Origin: Ceriagrion tenellum
Taxonomy: Eukaryota; Arthropoda; Insecta; Odonata; Coenagrionidae
Assembly (NCBI GenBank): GCA_963169105.1
Contig: OY720636.1
Location: forward strand, 106,578,539-106,642,538
Direction of reading: 5' to 3'
Length of the DNA: 64,000 nucleotides
The position numbers and the translations under genes are program-made. This document shows positions 58,755 to 64,000 of the stretch, in pieces (position 1 is the stretch's first letter; each line of letters begins with the position of its first letter). The notes below the pieces were generated by a model. The model worked only from the letters and a program-made list of their open reading frames with translations. It had not been told where the DNA came from and made no database searches.

Positions 58755-61700
58755 GGGAACGTGCTGAGATTATTTTCTGTTGCAATTTTTACGGCGACTA
58801 TAAGAGAATGATTGAAATAAGTGTGGAATACACATTGAAGGCATGAAAAGACACTATGGATTCTCTTTGCCGTGAAATGAAGTTAATTTGTGGGAGACGT
58901 GAAGTGAGGCCAGAACACTCGCATTCAAGCACCATCGCCTGACAAAGATGAAAGCAGAGGAATATATTTGAAGTTCCCTGCATTGAGGCGACGATTTTCC
59001 AACTGACAGTTATAGTAAATGTATAATGGAAGTAATTCGTGCAATATTTCTCGACACCAAGTGACTATCAATCGAAGACTTGCTTCCTACCGACGATTTT
59101 GCCGATAAATGTAGTTTCAAATAACTTACGGAATGACGATTTTCGATAGCATTTCGCGTAGGTAAATAGCGAACTTAAAGATGCTTCTAATTTGAGTATC
59201 TCGAGAAAGTTGCTGTACGGCACTACCGGAAGGTTCGGAACGTATTTGAAGAATGTCGGGGAAATTGCGAGGAGATAACTGAAGAAAGAGGGTTGGTGGG
59301 AGGGAAAACGGAAGAGAGGGGAAGCGGAAATGTCGACTTATTGTTTCTTCAGAACAAAAAATGAAAGCTAGAAGGATGGCATAAATTCCTCTCGGGCAAC
59401 CTCGGTCCTGTTGAATTTCATTTCTCTGTCAAACGTTAACCCAGAGGTTGCTGATCCCGACGATTGGATAAAAGAAGGTAAGCAGCTCATGAGCTACTTA
59501 CTAAAAGCTTCTAGTTGAAATAATCCCGAATGGAAGGCATTTATATTGCTCAATTTTCAAATTTTTGATCCATTTCCAGTGTCCTCAAAATGGTTTTCTT
59601 TATTTTATTTTTATAACGCAAGACAAAGCTCTCAGATGATGTTTCTTAAGCTTCAGGTATTTCTAGGAACATCTTAGTTCCTGAAAAATCAGAACGCAAT
59701 AATTTGAGTGGTATTGTTATACCGTACTGCTTTGAAAGAATTTAGGCCAAGCGATACAATGTTTGGGAAGTGATAGACCGTAATAGCCATCACCCGATAG
59801 AAAATTGCGAGATAACTGTGATCTCGTTACCCACATATTAAACCATAAAATAAGAAACAAAATTGCATGCAGGTGTGTACTTGGAGAGATTTAGATTGGA
59901 ATATTAAATGGGGCGAATTAACCAGTAGTTATGGAAAAGATACCACTGCCTGTCCCTAACCAGTAGTTATGGAAAAGATACCACTGCCTGTCCCTTTCTA
60001 TTAAGATTCAAAAATCAAAATAGCAACTCATGAATTGGGATGAAATATAAGATGGAAATATAAACTAAAAAAAATACAACGAATAGGTCCAAGAATTTGT
60101 GGCCCACAGATTTGTTAAGTCATCACGGCGAAAGATTAAAGCAACCGAGTCGTCTCGTCAAAATGTTATCGAGCCTTTAATCGTGCGCTGTGACTGCCTG
60201 CCAAATGGAGATAAGCTAGCTTGGAACGGAGATTAAAAATATTATTTTGATTTATTTAAAACCCCTTTTGATTTTTTTTAGAACCGTTGTGTCACTTGAA
60301 TTCCTCAGGCTGAGAATTAAATGCTTTGATGTCGAGATTCTCATTTTTTCTTCCGCTAAACTTTACGCGGGCATCGCGGAACCTTCAAATCCCAGCCATT
60401 ACTCAACTCTCTCTCAGGCCATTAATGAATTCAACCTTCCTTTTCCCATTACGAACCAGGTCTCCCAACATTAACCTTTTCCCGCCAATTCCCCGCGTTT
60501 TAAAATTCTTCATTTTTGGAGTTAAACACTCGTGCGTTTTACTGCTATATAAAACTGCCAACACGGAGAAGCTATAAAACCTTTAGGAGAAGGTAATGGA
60601 TCGCAATTCCACGCCCACAGCTTGAGCTGCGGTAGTTTTTAAACGCACATACTGATTTCGATTGGGTTATTTTACTGGCGCCATTGACCTATATTGACTT
60701 AATCGACCTCTATAAGCCTTAAAGCTTAGAATTATATTTATGTATTTGACTAGACTCCCGTCCATCCTTAACCATTAGAGTTTAAAGAAAACTCAGGGTT
60801 CAGCAACATATGTTGCTGGCTTTGCATTTCATATGTTATCTGCTTTCTTAAGCGGCGACTCTCCTGGATTCCATAGACGCCTTCCTGGTAATGCTATATT
60901 TCTATGCTTTGTAAATCGTGAACGCATTATTTTACTTGTCATGTAGTCTTTTGACAGCTTTCCTCTTTTTTTTGTTTGATTTTAGAAAAAAATGGGGAAC
61001 GATGAGTATTTCTCTTTCACTTGGCCGGTGAGTTACTGCCCGAAGATTCGATTGGTTGCTATGGTTCCTTGAATGAAAAGAAAAGAAAAAATAGACTTGG
61101 GGACACAGTAGTCAGTATGAGTCAGTCGCATTCCGGTGGCAGGAATGAAGCATCATTGGGATATTTGAGAGTGAATATTACATTTCTTACCAAAGCTTTG
61201 GGAATTTAAGTTACATTTACGATACACGAGTCCTAAAATTCCAGAGGCCACTAATGTAACCGGTTGGCGATTTAAAGTCGAACTTCAGTAAAATTCTAAG
61301 CCTGGGTTTCAAATTTTAAATAAATGAAACACGTGAAAACAGTTATGAATGATACTATTTTTAGGTCTACTACTACCCTTTAAACTCATGAAATCGATCG
61401 TGCTTGAGGATAAATTTATGAGAGAAAAAATATGCCTTCAATTATATTGTTACTATGGCATTAGTTGTAAGCATGGGTATTTAGAAGTTCCAACTGCTGC
61501 GATTACATTGTACAGTTCATGTATACGAGATTATATTGTTCTATTTAAGATGTATTTTACGATTTGAAGCTTATAATAAACTTGGCGTTGAAATAGAGAA
61601 TTCCTTTTTCTTATTTTATCTCCAATAGTTGTTTCAGCATTCACCTACAATTACGGATGTTATATTTCAACTTTCAGCTGACCATGATCATTTTCAAATA

Positions 61701-63319
61701 AATCTATTTATAAGCGGGTTCAAACCCCAATGAACGTGCTCGACATGAACAATTACTAAACGTTCATTTATACAGAAAATTCTCGATATATATATCTCTT
61801 CACGTGACGCAGTGAAGTTGTAGGAAAAACTGAGGGATTAGCCCGCGGTTTTTCTAACTGGAAGTAATTTTAAGATTAGACGAGCACGAAAGAAAACATC
61901 TGCGTTTCTTGGAATAGCCGTGGTATGAAAATGTGAGAACAGGTCTCATGTCACTTTTTTCCACCCATATAAAAAAATCTAATTTAGAGTTTCCTTTGCC
62001 GATGCTTTACTCGGGACAAAAATATTTTCTCCCTTTATCCATTTGACCAGAAAGTTATCCCTCCGCGACTGTGTCTTAAGGCGATTACCCTCGAAATGAG
62101 GGAAGAATAGGCGCTAATCAAGGGCCCGCATGTGTGCCGTAAGGATTTATGGAGAGGCGGCTCTCTGTTTGCAACTGATGACTTACGGATTACTCGTTGA
62201 GTGGAGTTAAGGGCAGAGAGGAGGAAGATGATGGAGTGGGGGAAGCCCCCCCGACCCCCGCTGACTAGGAGTGTGTGCATTTACCTAACATTGTTTACAA
62301 CCCTTTAAGTCTTCGAGGATTTTGACTTCTTAATCCTGAGGTCACGAGGGATGAGTTGTAGACCGCGCCCGTGGCGTTGACAATTCGTTCCTTATTGTCC
62401 CACTCTCCTTCCCCCATTGTCGCCAAGTAGTCGGAGTGCGATTTATCTCATTAAGAATACTAAGCTACTGCAGTGTGACGTGGGACATGACGAAAAATAT
62501 TGGCTTTGAACTCATGAGCATTGTCTTCGAAATTTCATAATAATAACACTGATGAAGCGTTTATTGTCTTAGACTTTTACATCGGCATTTCAGACATTTT
62601 TGGTCCAAAGGTCAAAGAATGGTTAATTAGTGAAATTAGGAATTTGTAATCTCTTGTAATAATCTTTTATACTTATGGTAATGATATATTTTTCCTTATT
62701 TTGGTTTTACAGGTTTGGTAACTTTTTCAATGTCATTATATTGATTTTTTTCCTACATTTAAAAATACATAAACTGTAATGTAACAATTCTACTTACAAA
62801 TACAGTAATAGTTACATGCCGATATGTATGAATATTATGGGACCATTTGACAAGCCATGTGGCTTAGAAGGACCAAGGAAATATATATGCAATAAAGGCA
62901 TTATGCATAAATTTTATGTTTGCATATAGTACAATTTAAACTCAATAATAATAAAAATGATAGTAAAAATTCACAGATAATGTTTACATAGGAAAAAATA
63001 ATAAGTACATGCTCCGTAATGTACACAAAAACAGATAAAATACCCTGCTGATTTCAAACGTTCGACAACTAAATTATCTTATAAATTCTGACCTAGATCG
63101 GCATATTTTTACATCCTCTCGTACTTTTGAGCACATTTACGTAATGTTTACTTAAGTCAAAATAAAAAATAAACTAATTACAAGATACAGATTATGTTAA
63201 CATAAAATAATTTTGAGACACACTAAATGCACGGCGACAGATTGCATGCCATACTACTTCCAGATGCACAACAATAATCTACTGTCACTTTCTCAGGTGG
63301 AAGTTTCTCGAAAATATGG
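58755..63319. other. No gene seen
   Basis: Contains the 38-bp duplication at 59919 and an 18-bp perfect palindrome (CAGCAACATATGTTGCTG, 60801-60818). No exon is recognised. Confidence 0.5.
59919..59994. repeat. Perfect 38-bp tandem duplication
   Basis: The 38-bp unit beginning TAACCAGTAGTTATGG occupies 59919-59956 and is repeated without change at 59957-59994. Identity of 100% in otherwise diverged sequence indicates a very recent duplication or an assembly artefact. Confidence 0.9.
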
Positions 63320-63830
63320 AATTAAATAATTTCCTTTTGAAACAAGGTAGAGATTGGCGTGTTTTTTACATCCATTGGAGTTAATTCCAATTTCTTGATG
63401 TTGTAGCCATGAATGATTTATGATACATTCCAGTTTTGTGTTGAGGGATCTTTAGGTCTAAAATGATGGGTTCTTGTTAAACGGTTTTGGATGTCTTTTA
63501 TGAAGATACACGAGTTGAAGATGTACGGAGGATAGCTTGTGTTGAAAATTTTGAAGGCGGAGGGAATAGATAAATTAAGTCGTCTTTCTCTTACTATAAG
63601 CCATTTTAGTTTCTTGTATGAATCGGTAACATGATCTCATCGTTTTAAATCACAAACAAATCTCACAATATCATTCATAGTAATCTGAAACTTATTATTT
63701 ATTTCTTCTTTAATATTACGTAGTAACCCGCAACAGTAATCTAAAGGTGGGAAAATAATAGCATTTAAGATTGGTTTTCGTAAGTTTTATAGACAGCTGG
63801 TTCATAATGGTTAGCCGCAGCAACTATGGG
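63320..63830 (-). mobile_element. LINE RT C-terminal relic at the window edge
   Basis: The minus strand from about 63770 reads AIIFPPLDYCCGLLRNI, then FVCDLKR, a stop, DHVTDSYKKLKWLIVRERR, FKIFNTSYPPYIFN and further tail. These are the thumb-like landmarks found downstream of the RT catalytic domain in LINEs. One in-frame stop near 63640 and a second near 63410 disable it. Confidence 0.75.
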
Positions 63831-64000
63831 ATCCATTTAAGATGTCGGTAACAAAAGAAAACAAGTCGGTCAATTTTGGTTCGCCTTCCACGAACTGGGC
63901 GATGTTGTTTACGCAACTCCTTCAGCTTTTTTCTTTTTTACTGGTTTCATCCCCTTATTCAGGTCAACTTAGGATTTGTATCATTATTCAGATGCCTTAA

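Noticed and set aside
1..64000. CRISPR array, prokaryotic operon or phage system
   Set aside because: There are no regularly spaced direct repeats with unique spacers and no clustered open frames; the sequence is eukaryotic in character.

Overview
The window looks like AT-rich, repeat-dense nuclear DNA of an arthropod, most likely an insect. The evidence is the absence of operons and long open frames, many decayed non-LTR retrotransposon (LINE) fragments in both orientations, foldback elements and MITEs, tRNA-derived SINE pieces, a decayed tRNA-Leu, and one gene with metazoan architecture (TATA-type promoter, 5' UTR, signal peptide, consensus splice donor). I cannot name the species.

Layout. 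Bases 1-31000 are almost entirely transposon relics in unique AT-rich sequence. A CR1/jockey-like LINE family with a CATCTA-type hexamer tail occurs five times (371-1244, 10353-11665, 14219-14545, 22729-23400, 37265-37700). A second LINE group with a conserved RT C-terminal tail occurs near 1430, 4258, 13008, 15529 and 38625, and a third near 42930, 47460 and 56250. Other LINE RT tails lie at 39497, 43370, 49420 and 63320. Two related families of short TTAA-flanked MITEs, two copies of a long-TIR element (one interrupted by a LINE) and several long palindromes fill the rest.

The one convincing host gene starts in a GC-rich island at 31.7-33.9 kb. It has a TATA box at 31756, a 5' UTR with a possible 70-bp intron, an ATG at 33262, and a 214-codon exon encoding a signal peptide plus a low-complexity His/Pro/acidic region, ending at a splice donor at 33904. 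I recognise no downstream exon in the remaining 30 kb, so the first coding intron may be very long. That intron holds a tandem repeat of about 195 bp, a palindrome, a MITE, LINE relics and a possible RFX/CRE-type regulatory cluster.

The most unusual signal is a small structured module: CTGANGA-like, one pyrimidine, a short hairpin, then GAAAC. It recurs at about seven convincing loci (plus weaker ones), usually as two inverted copies forming a 150-300 bp palindrome, while the flanking arms are largely unrelated from locus to locus. The layout resembles the hammerhead ribozyme core and suggests terminal pieces of Penelope-like or retrozyme-like retroelements, but each copy has an extra base before the hairpin, so ribozyme activity is unproven.
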